Shown piece after piece: positions 33,822 to 43,438 of a DNA stretch of 64,000 bases (positions within the stretch are counted from its first letter, which is position 1; each line of letters begins with the position of its first letter). The notes under the pieces are model-generated. The model saw nothing but the letters and a program-made list of their open reading frames with translations, was not told the DNA's origin and did not search any database. Position numbers and translations under genes: made by a program. The DNA is from Pseudomonas arsenicoxydans (lineage in GTDB: Bacteria > Pseudomonadota > Gammaproteobacteria > Pseudomonadales > Pseudomonadaceae), in contig NZ_LT629705.1 in assembly GCF_900103875.1 (NCBI RefSeq), forward strand, positions 5,093,001 to 5,157,000. The letters run 5' to 3'.

Positions 33822-34748
33822 CTATTTGAACGTGTCGACGTTTTGCGGGGTGATCAAGCGATACGGCACCCAGACGGCCTGCTCAACCGGCTCGTTCTTG
33901 GCCATCCTCACCGCGGTATCGATGGACCCGTCTGCCTGACCTTTGGCGTCCTGGAACACCGACACCGCCATGCTGCCTTTCTTGATGGCGTTCAAGCCAT
34001 CCGGCGTACCGTCGACACCGGCGATCAGCACACTGCCCTTGTCGACGCCGGCCTGTTGCAGGGCCATGGCGGCACCGATGGCCATTTCATCGTTGTTGGC
34101 CACGACCGCATCGAACTTGCGGCCCTGGGTCAGCCAATCGTTGACCAGGGTCATACCTTTGTCGCGCAGCCAGGTCCCGGTCTGCTCTTGCTCGATCTTG
34201 ATGTTGGGGTACTTGGCCAGCACCTCTTTGACGCCTTTGGTGCGGTTGGTGGTGGAGTTGTTCGCCAGGTCGCCCAGCAGAATCACGATGTCACCCTTGC
34301 CGCCCATTTTGTCGGCCAGGTACTGCATCTGCATTTCACCGGCCTCCAGGTCGTTGGAGGCCACCGTGACCACTCCCTTGGGCAGTTTCAGGTCATCCGG
34401 ACGGCGGTTGACGTAGACCAGCGGGATGCCGGCCTTGACCGCCGCTTCGGTGATTTTTTTGGTGGCGGCGGTATCCACCGGGTTAACCACGATGGCATCG
34501 ACCTTCTGGCTGATGAAGCTTTCGACCTGGCTCAGTTGCTTGACCACGTCGCTGCGTGCGTCTTCGAATTGCAGCTTTACACCCTCGGGATAGGCCTTGG
34601 CTTTCTTGTCCATGGATTCGCGCAGGTAGGTCAGCCAAGTGTCATCGAACTGGGACATGCTGACGCCGATCTTCATGTCAGCGAGTGCGGCACCGCTGGC
34701 GAACATCAGGGACAAGGCAAGCGAGGCGAAACGGATCTGGGTCTTCAT
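33822..34748 (-). CDS. Sugar (myo-inositol) ABC transporter substrate-binding protein
   Basis: 308 residues with a signal peptide (MKTQIRFASLALSLMFASGAALA, about 23 residues). The mature protein, DMKIGVSMSQFDDTWLTYLRESMDKKA, is a type-1 periplasmic sugar-binding protein (pfam Peripla_BP_4). VVNPVDTAATKKITEAAVKAGIPLVYVNRRPDD is a ribose/inositol-type pocket segment. It heads the transporter operon and lies directly downstream of the iol catabolic genes. AAAGACTTTTC precedes the ATG. The ligand inference (myo-inositol) rests on context. Confidence 0.9.
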   Translation of the reverse strand: MKTQIRFASLALSLMFASGAALADMKIGVSMSQFDDTWLTYLRESMDKKAKAYPEGVKLQFEDARSDVVKQLSQVESFISQKVDAIVVNPVDTAATKKITEAAVKAGIPLVYVNRRPDDLKLPKGVVTVASNDLEAGEMQMQYLADKMGGKGDIVILLGDLANNSTTNRTKGVKEVLAKYPNIKIEQEQTGTWLRDKGMTLVNDWLTQGRKFDAVVANNDEMAIGAAMALQQAGVDKGSVLIAGVDGTPDGLNAIKKGSMAVSVFQDAKGQADGSIDTAVRMAKNEPVEQAVWVPYRLITPQNVDTFK

Positions 34749-34897
34749 GAAAAGTCTTTCTCCACATTCTTGTTGGTTTTATGGATAAGGCGGAACGATT
34801 TTTCAGTAAGCGGGCAAGCGATGAAAACGAGCGAGAGGCAGGTCGCTGGAAACGACTTTATTGGAATATTATTTCTATATCAACTCATTTTAGAATT
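34749..34897 (-). promoter_or_regulatory. Leader/promoter of the inositol transporter genes with candidate RpiR-type sites
   Basis: An AT-rich patch in a GC-rich neighbourhood. GGAATATTATTTCTA lies at 34863-34877. AGAATTTTATTCTGA lies at 34892-34906, overlapping the end of the upstream gene. Both resemble AGAATATTTTTTCTA at 45500-45514, in front of the iol operon. The shared core is RGAATWTTWTTYTNA. Confidence 0.55.
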
Positions 34898-35950
34898 TTA
34901 TTCTGATTTTATTCCACGGTGATCGAACTGCCCCAAAACCACCACTTGCTGGCGCTCTGCACTCACGCGCGCCGCGTCTAGAACACGGGTGGTCGCCAGT
35001 GCATCACGGGCCTCGACCGGCAGTGGGCCACCGCTCTGTAACGCGGTTTGTAGCTGTAAATAGAACTGCTGCCAGCAGCCGCGTTCGGAGGGCACCCGCT
35101 CGCGCACTTCGCCCTGTTCAAACCAGCCCCAGCGCCGATGCTCTTCGACGCCCCAGCGTTCGCCTTCGGATTTTGGCGAGAGCCCGGCCAGCGCAGAGGC
35201 CTCCTGCCCGTCCAGCCCGTCGACGCTGTAGCAACCCTGGGTGCCGGTGACGCGGAAACGCGGCCCCGGGGTGTTTTGCAGGCAACTACCGCTCAGGTGC
35301 GAGGTGACGCCGCTGGCATGGGTCAATGACATAAAGAAGCCGTTATCGAAGACCTGGTCTTTTTCCAGGTAGTCCAGTTCGGCGTATACCCGATTGACCG
35401 GGCCGAACAGTTGCAGCGCCTGGTCCACCAGATGGCTACCCAAATCACGAAGAAAGCCGCCGCCACTGCCGTTGTTCACGGCTTGCGGGGCGTAACGCTC
35501 GATTCGCGATTCGAAACGGGTGACCTGCCCCAACGCACCGGACTCGATGAGTTTGCGCACGGTGAGGAAGTCCGAATCCCAACGCCGGTTCTGGTAGACG
35601 CTGAGCCGCACACCCTGGCGCTCGGCCATGGTGATCAGGGTCTGTGCCTGTTGCGCATCGGCAGCGAAGGGTTTGTCGCTGACCACCGCCACGCCATGTT
35701 CGATGCCGTCGAGCACCAGCGCCGGACGGCCTTTGAGCGGTGTGGAAATCACCAGAACATCGACCCCGGCCTCCACCAGTTGGCCAATGCTGTCGAACGC
35801 TGGTACGCCGGGGTATTCGGCGGCCAGCAGCTGTCGGCGTTCCGGCGAACGGGTGACCACGCCCACGAACTTGGCGTTCGGCAGGCTGCTGATCAGCGGA
35901 GCATGGAAAAACCGGCCGCCATGGCCGTAACCGACAAGTCCGATACGCAT
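34898..35950 (-). CDS. Gfo/Idh/MocA-family oxidoreductase
   Basis: 350 residues. An N-terminal NAD(P) Rossmann fold reads MRIGLVGYGHGGRFFHAPLI, and VVSDKPFAADAQQAQTLI contains the catalytic Lys (EKP-like, here DKP). GGGFLRDLGSHLVDQALQLFG is the substrate-side motif with His. GGAGTTGAATC precedes the ATG. It differs from iolG at 36079 and resembles scyllo-inositol or other inositol-isomer dehydrogenases. The order after iolG and before the transporter suggests it handles another inositol stereoisomer, which is inference. Confidence 0.88.
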   Translation of the reverse strand: MRIGLVGYGHGGRFFHAPLISSLPNAKFVGVVTRSPERRQLLAAEYPGVPAFDSIGQLVEAGVDVLVISTPLKGRPALVLDGIEHGVAVVSDKPFAADAQQAQTLITMAERQGVRLSVYQNRRWDSDFLTVRKLIESGALGQVTRFESRIERYAPQAVNNGSGGGFLRDLGSHLVDQALQLFGPVNRVYAELDYLEKDQVFDNGFFMSLTHASGVTSHLSGSCLQNTPGPRFRVTGTQGCYSVDGLDGQEASALAGLSPKSEGERWGVEEHRRWGWFEQGEVRERVPSERGCWQQFYLQLQTALQSGGPLPVEARDALATTRVLDAARVSAERQQVVVLGQFDHRGIKSE

Positions 35951-35986
35951 GATTCAACTCCTTATTATTGTTATCACCCTACCCCT

Positions 35987-36066
35987 GTAGGAGCTGTCGA
36001 GTGAAACGAGGCTGCGATCTTTTGATCTTGAAAGATCGCAGCCTCGTTTCACTCGACAGCTCCTAC
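35987..36066. repeat. 36-bp perfect inverted repeat inside the iol cluster
   Basis: Arms 35987-36022 and 36031-36066 are exact reverse complements, sharing the AGCTGTCGAGTGAAACGAGG core with 39087-39171 and, with small changes, with 24337-24429. It lies between the MocA-type gene and iolG. Confidence 0.85.
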
Positions 36067-36078
36067 GGGGGATTGGGG

Positions 36079-37122
<1,044 letters not shown>

Positions 37123-39054
37123 TCAGTACTGACGGGCCTTGGCCAGTCGTTCATTCAGGGTCTTGGCCACCGCGTCGGTGCGGGCGCTGGTGGAGACTTG
37201 CGCCACGCCGACCCTCCACCACGACAGGTAGCCGTGAATCATTGTTTTGGGCAGGACCTTGATATCGATCAGCGTCGACACTGTCTGCAAGCGTGCATCC
37301 GCCAGTGCTGCCCGCAACTCGTCAACGGTGTTGACCTTGTAGGTCTTGCAGCCATAAGCCGCCGCACTCATGGCGAAATCCACCGGCACGAAGTCGCCAT
37401 CGAGCTTGCCGGTGTCCGGATTACGGAAGCGGAACTCGGTGCCGAAGCTGTCCATGCCATTGCCCATTTGCAGGTTGTTGATACAACCGAAGGTCATGTT
37501 GTCCAGCAGCACCACGTTGATCTTGCGCCGCTCCTGGATCGAGGTCGCCAGCTCCGAGTGCAGCATCATGTAGGAGCCATCACCGACCAAGGCGTAGACC
37601 TCGCGCTGCGGCTCGGCGAGTTTCACCCCCAGCGCGGCGTTGACCTCGTAGCCCATGCACGAATAGCCGTACTCGACGTGATAGGTGTTCACGCCCTTGC
37701 TGCGCCAGCTGCGCTGCAAGTCGCCGGGCAGACTGCCGGCAGCAGCGACGATGATGGCGTCATCGGTGAGGGTTTCATTGAGCACGCCGAGTACGCGGCT
37801 CTGGGTCAGGCAGGATCCGGTCAGTTCGATGAATTCGCGCAGGACGGCTGGGTCCATGTGGTCGTTTATTTCCGGGGAGAAGTCTTGGGTCTGGTACTCG
37901 ATCTGATAAAGACGATCGACTTCTTCGTCCAGTTGCACCTTGGCTTGCCGAGTCAGATCGCCCCAGCTGGAGCGGTAATCGCCCAAGGCTTCAGCCAGCG
38001 CCTGCAAACCGGCTCTTGCGTCCGCCAGCAGTTGCACGCCATCGAGCTTCAGCGCGTCGCACGGACTGATATTGAGGTTGAGAAATTGCACCTCAGGATG
38101 CTGGAACAAGGACTTCGACGCGGTGGTGAAATCGCTGTAACGGGTGCCGACGCCGATGATCAGGTCCGCGTCCCGAGCCAAAAGATTCGCCGCCAGGCAC
38201 CCGGTTTCGCCGATGCCGCCGACGTTCAACGGATGGCTGGACACCACCGCGCTCTTGCCGGCCTGGGTTTCAGCGAAGGGAATGTCGAAGCGCTCGGCGA
38301 ACGCCTGCAACTCAGCGTTGGCCCCGGAATAACGCACCCCACCGCCACAAATGATCAGCGGTTTGCGCTTGCCCTTGAACAGCGCCAACGCGTCACCGAG
38401 CATCGCTTCAGTGGCCGGGCGCCGCTCGATGCGGTGCACGCGTTTTTGCAGGAAATAATCGGGGTAGTCGTAGGCCTCGGCTTGCACATCCTGCGGCAAG
38501 GCCAGGGTCACGGCGCCGGTTTCGGCGGGATCGGTGAGCACGCGCATGGCATGGATTGCTGCGGTCATCAGTTGTTCGGGACGGTTGATACGGTCCCAGT
38601 ATTTGCTCACGGCTTTGAAAGCATCGTTGGTGCTGATGCTCAGGTCGTGAAACTGCTCGATCTGTTGCAGCACCGGGTCCGGCTGGCGACAGGCGTAGAC
38701 ATCGCCGGGCAACAGCAGCAAGGGGATGCGGTTGGCGGTGGCCGTCGCGGCGGCGGTCAACATGTTCGCCGCACCAGGGCCGACCGATGAGGAACAAGCG
38801 TAGATCTTGCGGCGCAGGTGCTGCTTGGCAAAACCGATGGCGGCGTGGGCCATGCCTTGTTCGTTGCGGCCCTGATGGACGACGAGGTCGCCGCTGTCCT
38901 GCTCCAGGGCCTGGCCCAGGCCCAGCACGTTGCCGTGGCCGAAAATGGTAAAGACCCCGGCGACGAATTTGCTCTGGACGCCATCGACCTCGATGTACTG
39001 GTTATCGAGGAATTTCACCAGGGCCTGGGCCATGGTCAGTCGTGTTGTGGTCAT
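37123..39054 (-). CDS. iolD: 3D-(3,5/4)-trihydroxycyclohexane-1,2-dione acylhydrolase
   Basis: 643 residues from ATG 39054 (AAAGGA upstream). It is a thiamine-diphosphate enzyme: the [14 protein letters not shown] and [19 protein letters not shown] parts are the Pyr domain, and [29 protein letters not shown] is the ThDP/Mg2+ motif. It cleaves the cyclic dione to 5-deoxy-D-glucuronate. Length is normal for the family. Confidence 0.95.
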   Translation of the reverse strand: MTTTRLTMAQALVKFLDNQYIEVDGVQSKFVAGVFTIFGHGNVLGLGQALEQDSGDLVVHQGRNEQGMAHAAIGFAKQHLRRKIYACSSSVGPGAANMLTAAATATANRIPLLLLPGDVYACRQPDPVLQQIEQFHDLSISTNDAFKAVSKYWDRINRPEQLMTAAIHAMRVLTDPAETGAVTLALPQDVQAEAYDYPDYFLQKRVHRIERRPATEAMLGDALALFKGKRKPLIICGGGVRYSGANAELQAFAERFDIPFAETQAGKSAVVSSHPLNVGGIGETGCLAANLLARDADLIIGVGTRYSDFTTASKSLFQHPEVQFLNLNISPCDALKLDGVQLLADARAGLQALAEALGDYRSSWGDLTRQAKVQLDEEVDRLYQIEYQTQDFSPEINDHMDPAVLREFIELTGSCLTQSRVLGVLNETLTDDAIIVAAAGSLPGDLQRSWRSKGVNTYHVEYGYSCMGYEVNAALGVKLAEPQREVYALVGDGSYMMLHSELATSIQERRKINVVLLDNMTFGCINNLQMGNGMDSFGTEFRFRNPDTGKLDGDFVPVDFAMSAAAYGCKTYKVNTVDELRAALADARLQTVSTLIDIKVLPKTMIHGYLSWWRVGVAQVSTSARTDAVAKTLNERLAKARQY

Positions 39055-39086
39055 AACCGATCCTTTCAAATACACCCCCCATCCCT

Positions 39087-39171
39087 GTAGGAGCTGTCGA
39101 GTGAAACGAGGCTGCGATCCTTAAAAGCAGGATCAAAAGATCGCAGCCTCGTTTCACTCGACAGCTCCTAC
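39087..39171. repeat. 33-bp perfect inverted repeat inside the iol cluster
   Basis: Arms 39087-39119 and 39139-39171, sharing the AGCTGTCGAGTGAAACGAGG core. It lies between iolD and iolI. Followed on the minus strand by the 5' side of iolD, so it could modulate expression of distal genes. Confidence 0.85.
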
Positions 39172-39186
39172 GGGAGGTGGGTCAGG

Positions 39187-40002
39187 TTAAAGACTTCTCA
39201 GGTGATCCATGCTCGCGCCGATGGCCTGCTCAATGTCAGTCAGGCCATGCACGCTCTCGGCAAACGGCTCGAACGACAGGTAGCCGTTGTAGCCGCTGCT
39301 GAGCAGCGTCTCGATCTGCAGCGCATTGCCCAGAATGTCGCCCTCGCCCACCAGCACCCGATGACCGTCGCGAATGGTCGCCAGCGGCGCCTCGGCATCT
39401 TCGACGCCAGAGATGTGCACCAGCCCGGTCAGCTCGGGGAAAAACTCGGACTCGCCCGCCAGGTGATGGTGAAAGGTGTCATGGACCAGGCGGAACACAT
39501 CCAGCCCGCCGACGGCCTTGATCGCGTCCACCGCCGTGCGTTTGCGCCGCAGCGAGCATTCTTCAAAACCCAAGGGCTCAATGAAACCGAGAATGCCGTG
39601 ATCGCGCAGAATCGGTGCCAGTTCGGTCAACGCGGCGCGCAACCACGTGGCGCGTTCGGCTTCGTTGCGCGGATCGGCGCGATCATTCAACGGGCACATG
39701 ACCAAGCCCTGTGCGCCGCACTTTTGCGCATACGCGGCCAGCTTCAACGCTTGCTCGCGGCGCTCCGCGTTCCACACATCGAACGGGTACAACGCGTTGA
39801 TCGACAGCACGGTGATGCCATTGGCGGCGCACAGTTCGCGCACCTGTTGCGGGGTGGTGCCGTCTTTGATCTCGACGCCTTCGAGGTCGTTGCGAATCTC
39901 GATGGCGTCAGCCTTGAGGGCCACCGCCAACTCGATGAATGCCGGCAGGGACAAACGGGGGGCGACCATACGGTTCAGGGCGAAACGCAGGGGCTGGCTC
40001 AT
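39187..40002 (-). CDS. iolI: Inosose isomerase-type TIM-barrel protein
   Basis: 271 residues from ATG 40002, with GGAG about 10 nt upstream. It is an AP-endonuclease-2-like TIM barrel: KADAIEIRNDLEGVEI, ILGFIEPLGFEECSLRR and RLVHDTFHHHLAGESEFFPEL give the metal-binding Glu, Asp and His positions. IolI isomerises 2-keto-myo-inositol to 1-keto-D-chiro-inositol. It sits between iolA and iolD. Confidence 0.85.
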   Translation of the reverse strand: MSQPLRFALNRMVAPRLSLPAFIELAVALKADAIEIRNDLEGVEIKDGTTPQQVRELCAANGITVLSINALYPFDVWNAERREQALKLAAYAQKCGAQGLVMCPLNDRADPRNEAERATWLRAALTELAPILRDHGILGFIEPLGFEECSLRRKRTAVDAIKAVGGLDVFRLVHDTFHHHLAGESEFFPELTGLVHISGVEDAEAPLATIRDGHRVLVGEGDILGNALQIETLLSSGYNGYLSFEPFAESVHGLTDIEQAIGASMDHLRSL

Positions 40003-40027
40003 TATTGTTGTTCTCCGCAAGAACGAG

Positions 40028-41530
40028 TTATTTGGCGGTTGGCATGCTGAATTCAGGGCCCTTGGCGATGCTGTCGGGCCAGCGCTGCATCACGCTTTTG
40101 TAGCGACTGTAGAAGCGAATGCCTTCTTCGCCGTAGGCGTGGTGGTCGCCGAACAGCGAGCGCTTCCAGCCACCGAACGAGTGCCAGGCCATCGGCACCG
40201 GAATCGGCACGTTGATGCCGACCATGCCGACCTTGATGGTGCGGGCAAAGGCACGGGCAATGCCGCCGTCGCTGGTGAAACACGACACGCCGTTGCCGAA
40301 CTCGTGGGCGTTGATCAACGCCACTGCGCTGGCGAAATCCGGCACCCGAACGATGCCCAACACCGGGCCGAAGATTTCCTGCTGATAAATGCTCATCTCG
40401 GTCGTGACGTTATCGAACAGCGTGGCGCCAACGAAGAAACCGTTCTCCGCGCCCGGCACGTTGAACCCTCGACCATCGACGATCAGTTGTGCGCCTTGGG
40501 CCACGCCTTGATCGATAAAACCTTCGACCTTGGCCTTGTGTTCGGCCGTCACCAACGGCCCCATGTCACTGTCACCCTGCATGCCGTTACCGACTTTGAG
40601 CTGATCGATGCGCGGCAGCAGTTTGGCAATCAGCTGATCACCGACATCGCCCACCGCAACCGCAATCGAGATCGCCATGCAGCGCTCGCCCGCCGAGCCA
40701 TAGGCCGCGCCGATCAAGGCGTCTGCGGCTTGGTCCAGGTCCGCGTCGGGCATGACGATCATGTGATTCTTCGCCCCGCCCAGTGCCTGAACGCGCTTGC
40801 CGCGTGAGGTGGCTTGCTGGTGGATGTACTCGGCAATCGGCGTCGAGCCGACAAAGGAAATCGCCTCGATGTCCGGGTGTTGCAGCAGCGCGTCGACCGC
40901 CGTCTTGTCGCCCTGGACGACGTTGAACACGCCGTCCGGCAAACCGGCTTCGGTCAGCAGGCGGGCCATCAGCAGACTGGCCGAAGGATCACGTTCGGAC
41001 GGTTTGAGGATGAAGCAGTTACCGGTGACCAATGCCAGCGGGATCATCCACAGCGGCACCATCACAGGGAAATTGAACGGTGTGACGCCGGCACACACGC
41101 CCAGTGGCTGACGCAGGTTCCAGTTGTCGATGCCGCCGCCGATGTTGTCGCTGAATTCGGTCTTCAGCAGGTTCGGCGCGCCGCAGGCGTATTCGACGAT
41201 CTCGATGCCACGGGTGACTTCGCCCTTGGCGTCGGAGAACACCTTGCCGTGTTCGCGGCTGATGATTTCGGCCAGCTCATCGTGATGACGGTCGAGCAAT
41301 TCCTTGAACTTGAACATCACCCGCGAACGGCGCAGGGACGATTGTTCGGACCACGCGGGAAAGGCTTTCAGGGCCGAGGCGACGGCCTGGTCCACGGTCT
41401 TCTCGCTGGCCAGCCCGACGCGCGCTTGCACCATGCCGGTGGCCGGGTTGAAAACGTTGCTGAACCGCTCGCTGACGCTGTCTTGCACCTGACCGTCGAT
41501 GTAATGGCCGATGACCGGGACGTCACTCAT
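40028..41530 (-). CDS. iolA: CoA-acylating methylmalonate-/malonate-semialdehyde dehydrogenase
   Basis: 500 residues of the MmsA/IolA aldehyde dehydrogenase family. [16 protein letters not shown] holds the catalytic Cys at about residue 284, and [28 protein letters not shown] is the cofactor region. It converts malonate semialdehyde (from inositol) or methylmalonate semialdehyde (from valine) to acetyl- or propionyl-CoA. GGAGAACAAGAACA precedes ATG 41530. Confidence 0.93.
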   Translation of the reverse strand: MSDVPVIGHYIDGQVQDSVSERFSNVFNPATGMVQARVGLASEKTVDQAVASALKAFPAWSEQSSLRRSRVMFKFKELLDRHHDELAEIISREHGKVFSDAKGEVTRGIEIVEYACGAPNLLKTEFSDNIGGGIDNWNLRQPLGVCAGVTPFNFPVMVPLWMIPLALVTGNCFILKPSERDPSASLLMARLLTEAGLPDGVFNVVQGDKTAVDALLQHPDIEAISFVGSTPIAEYIHQQATSRGKRVQALGGAKNHMIVMPDADLDQAADALIGAAYGSAGERCMAISIAVAVGDVGDQLIAKLLPRIDQLKVGNGMQGDSDMGPLVTAEHKAKVEGFIDQGVAQGAQLIVDGRGFNVPGAENGFFVGATLFDNVTTEMSIYQQEIFGPVLGIVRVPDFASAVALINAHEFGNGVSCFTSDGGIARAFARTIKVGMVGINVPIPVPMAWHSFGGWKRSLFGDHHAYGEEGIRFYSRYKSVMQRWPDSIAKGPEFSMPTAK

Positions 41531-41574
41531 TGTTCTTGTTCTCCGTGCAGAAGGTGGAATTCAGGTTGTTCAGT

Positions 41575-42384
41575 TCACAGATCCAGCAGCCAGCTGTGCT
41601 GCGGATCGTTATGGAACTGCCAGACGCGTTTCGGGCCGGCCATCACGTTCAGGTAATACGACTCATAGCCGTAAGGCACGCTGACCGGGTGATAGCCCTT
41701 GGGCACGACCACCAGGTCGTTGTTTTCCACGGCCATGGCTTGATCGATGCTGCGGTCGTCGGTGTAGACCCGCTGGAACACAAAGCCCTGGGGCGGATTA
41801 ATCTGGTGGTAATAGGTTTCTTCGAGAAAGCTCTGGTGCGGTAAGTCGTCGGTGTCGTGCTTGTGCGGCGGGTAGCTCGACGAGTGCCCCGACGGCGTGC
41901 GCACTTCCACCACCAGCAGCGAATGCGCAGGCTCGGTGTCCGGCAGGATGTCGCAGACGTAACGGGTATTGGCGCCCTTGCCGCGCACGCTGCGCTTCAT
42001 GGACTCGGGTTTGATCAGCCGTGGGCCGAGGCCATTGCTGGCCAGACCCGGCGCGGCGCAGACGGCGATTTGCACATCGCTGAGCGCAACCACTTGCGCC
42101 TGGCTGCCCGGTGGCAAATACGCGGCAAACGGGGATCTGTCCTCGAACACCGACTGGCGATCGCCGAGGTTTTCCCAGTCGAACGCGCCCTGCCCCGGCG
42201 CTTCGCCCTTGATGCTGACGCGACCGCTGAGCAGCACCAGGCACAGTTCCTTGTCGCCTGCCGCCACCGGCAAGGTTTCGCCCAGGCTCAAACGGTAAGC
42301 GGCGAAACCGACGTATTCCAATTCACCCTGGCCCAACTCGACCAGGGTCCGGCCACGGGCGTTGCTTTTGACCAGCAGGCTCAT
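41575..42384 (-). CDS. iolB: 5-deoxy-glucuronate isomerase
   Basis: 269 residues from ATG 42384. It is a cupin-fold enzyme: SSYPPHKHDTDDLPHQSFLEETYYHQINPPQGFVFQR gives the His/Glu metal site, and VVVPKGYHPVSVPYGYESYYLNVMAGP is the C-terminal barrel. It isomerises 5-deoxy-glucuronate to 5-dehydro-2-deoxy-gluconate. Its start overlaps the iolE stop by ATGA. Confidence 0.94.
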   Translation of the reverse strand: MSLLVKSNARGRTLVELGQGELEYVGFAAYRLSLGETLPVAAGDKELCLVLLSGRVSIKGEAPGQGAFDWENLGDRQSVFEDRSPFAAYLPPGSQAQVVALSDVQIAVCAAPGLASNGLGPRLIKPESMKRSVRGKGANTRYVCDILPDTEPAHSLLVVEVRTPSGHSSSYPPHKHDTDDLPHQSFLEETYYHQINPPQGFVFQRVYTDDRSIDQAMAVENNDLVVVPKGYHPVSVPYGYESYYLNVMAGPKRVWQFHNDPQHSWLLDL

Positions 42385-43274
42385 CGCGCAATCCTCTCGT
42401 CGAGCAACGCACGCAAGGTGTCGAAGCCTTTTTTCGCATAGACGTAGCTCGGCGCCACCGCAGGGTCCTGTTCGGCCTCGACCACCAGCCAACCGTGGTA
42501 GTCGTTGGCCAGCAACACATCGAGCAGCGCGGCGAAGTCGATGTCGCCATCGCCGGGCACCGTGAAGGTGCCGTTGATGATGCAGTCCGGGAAACTCCAC
42601 AGGTTGTTGCGCGCCAGTTGCACCACCGGTTTGCGCACGTCCTTGAAGTGCACGTGGCAGATGCGCTCGATATGCTTGCGCAGCACTTGCAACGGTTCGC
42701 CACCGCCCATGTAGCAATGACCCGAATCGAACAGCAGACCGACTTCGCTGCCGGTCAGTGCCATCAGCTTATCGATGTCCGCCGGGGATTCGACGTAGGC
42801 GCCCATGTGGTGGTGATACGCCAGGCGCACGCCTTGGGACAGGGTGAAACGCGCCAGTTCAGTGAGTTTGTCGGCGTATTCCTGCCACGCCTGCTCGGTG
42901 TGGAAGCGTGGGCGTTCGACCAATGGAATGCGCTGGCCCTGGATGGAATCAGCGACTTCGCCATAGACCAGCACGTTGGCGCCGTTCTTCGCCAGCAGCT
43001 CGACATGGCTGCCGATGGCGTCGATTTCTTGCGCCACCGAACGCTGTGCCAGGCGACTGGAATACCAGCCGGAGACCAGCGCCAGGTCATAAGGCCGCAG
43101 CACGTCGCCGACGCCTTTGGCATCCTTGGGGAATTTGCCGTTGAGTTCAAAACCTTCGTAGCCGATTTCCTTGCCTTCGCTCAATGCGGTGCTCAGCGGC
43201 GTCTCGCCGCCGAGGGACGGCAGGTCGTCGTTGCTCCATGAGATCGGGTTAATGCCAATTCGGATAGCGGGCAT
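42381..43274 (-). CDS. iolE: Myo-inosose-2 dehydratase
   Basis: 297 residues from ATG 43274 (AGGTG upstream). It is a TIM barrel of the xylose-isomerase-like superfamily: RIGINPISWSNDDLPSLGGETPL, GVRLAYHHHMGAYVES and GLLFDSGHCYMGGGEP supply the metal ligands. It dehydrates 2-keto-myo-inositol to the trihydroxycyclohexane-dione. Overlaps iolB by ATGA. Confidence 0.94.
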   Translation of the reverse strand: MPAIRIGINPISWSNDDLPSLGGETPLSTALSEGKEIGYEGFELNGKFPKDAKGVGDVLRPYDLALVSGWYSSRLAQRSVAQEIDAIGSHVELLAKNGANVLVYGEVADSIQGQRIPLVERPRFHTEQAWQEYADKLTELARFTLSQGVRLAYHHHMGAYVESPADIDKLMALTGSEVGLLFDSGHCYMGGGEPLQVLRKHIERICHVHFKDVRKPVVQLARNNLWSFPDCIINGTFTVPGDGDIDFAALLDVLLANDYHGWLVVEAEQDPAVAPSYVYAKKGFDTLRALLDERIAR

Positions 43275-43322
43275 GGCTGCACCTATTATTGTTTTACACA
43301 AATCAGTTAGAACACTGTTCCC

Positions 43323-43409
43323 TGTGGGAGCTGGCTTGCCTGCGATGGCATCACCGCGGACTCACTGAAAGACCGAGGCGCCTGCATCGCAGGCAAGCCA
43401 GCTCCCACA
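43323..43409. repeat. REPIN (25-bp perfect inverted arms)
   Basis: TGTGGGAGCTGGCTTGCCTGCGATG (43323-43347) is the exact reverse complement of 43385-43409. It lies between iolC and iolE, the longest gap in the operon, and may modulate expression of the distal genes. Confidence 0.85.
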
Positions 43410-43438
43410 CTTGATTTCATTGCAACTACCAATCAATG

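Noticed and set aside
37198..38790. 530-residue plus-strand open frame opposite iolD
   Set aside because: Antisense to a full-length ThDP enzyme with clear motifs; long because of GC-rich third-codon bias.
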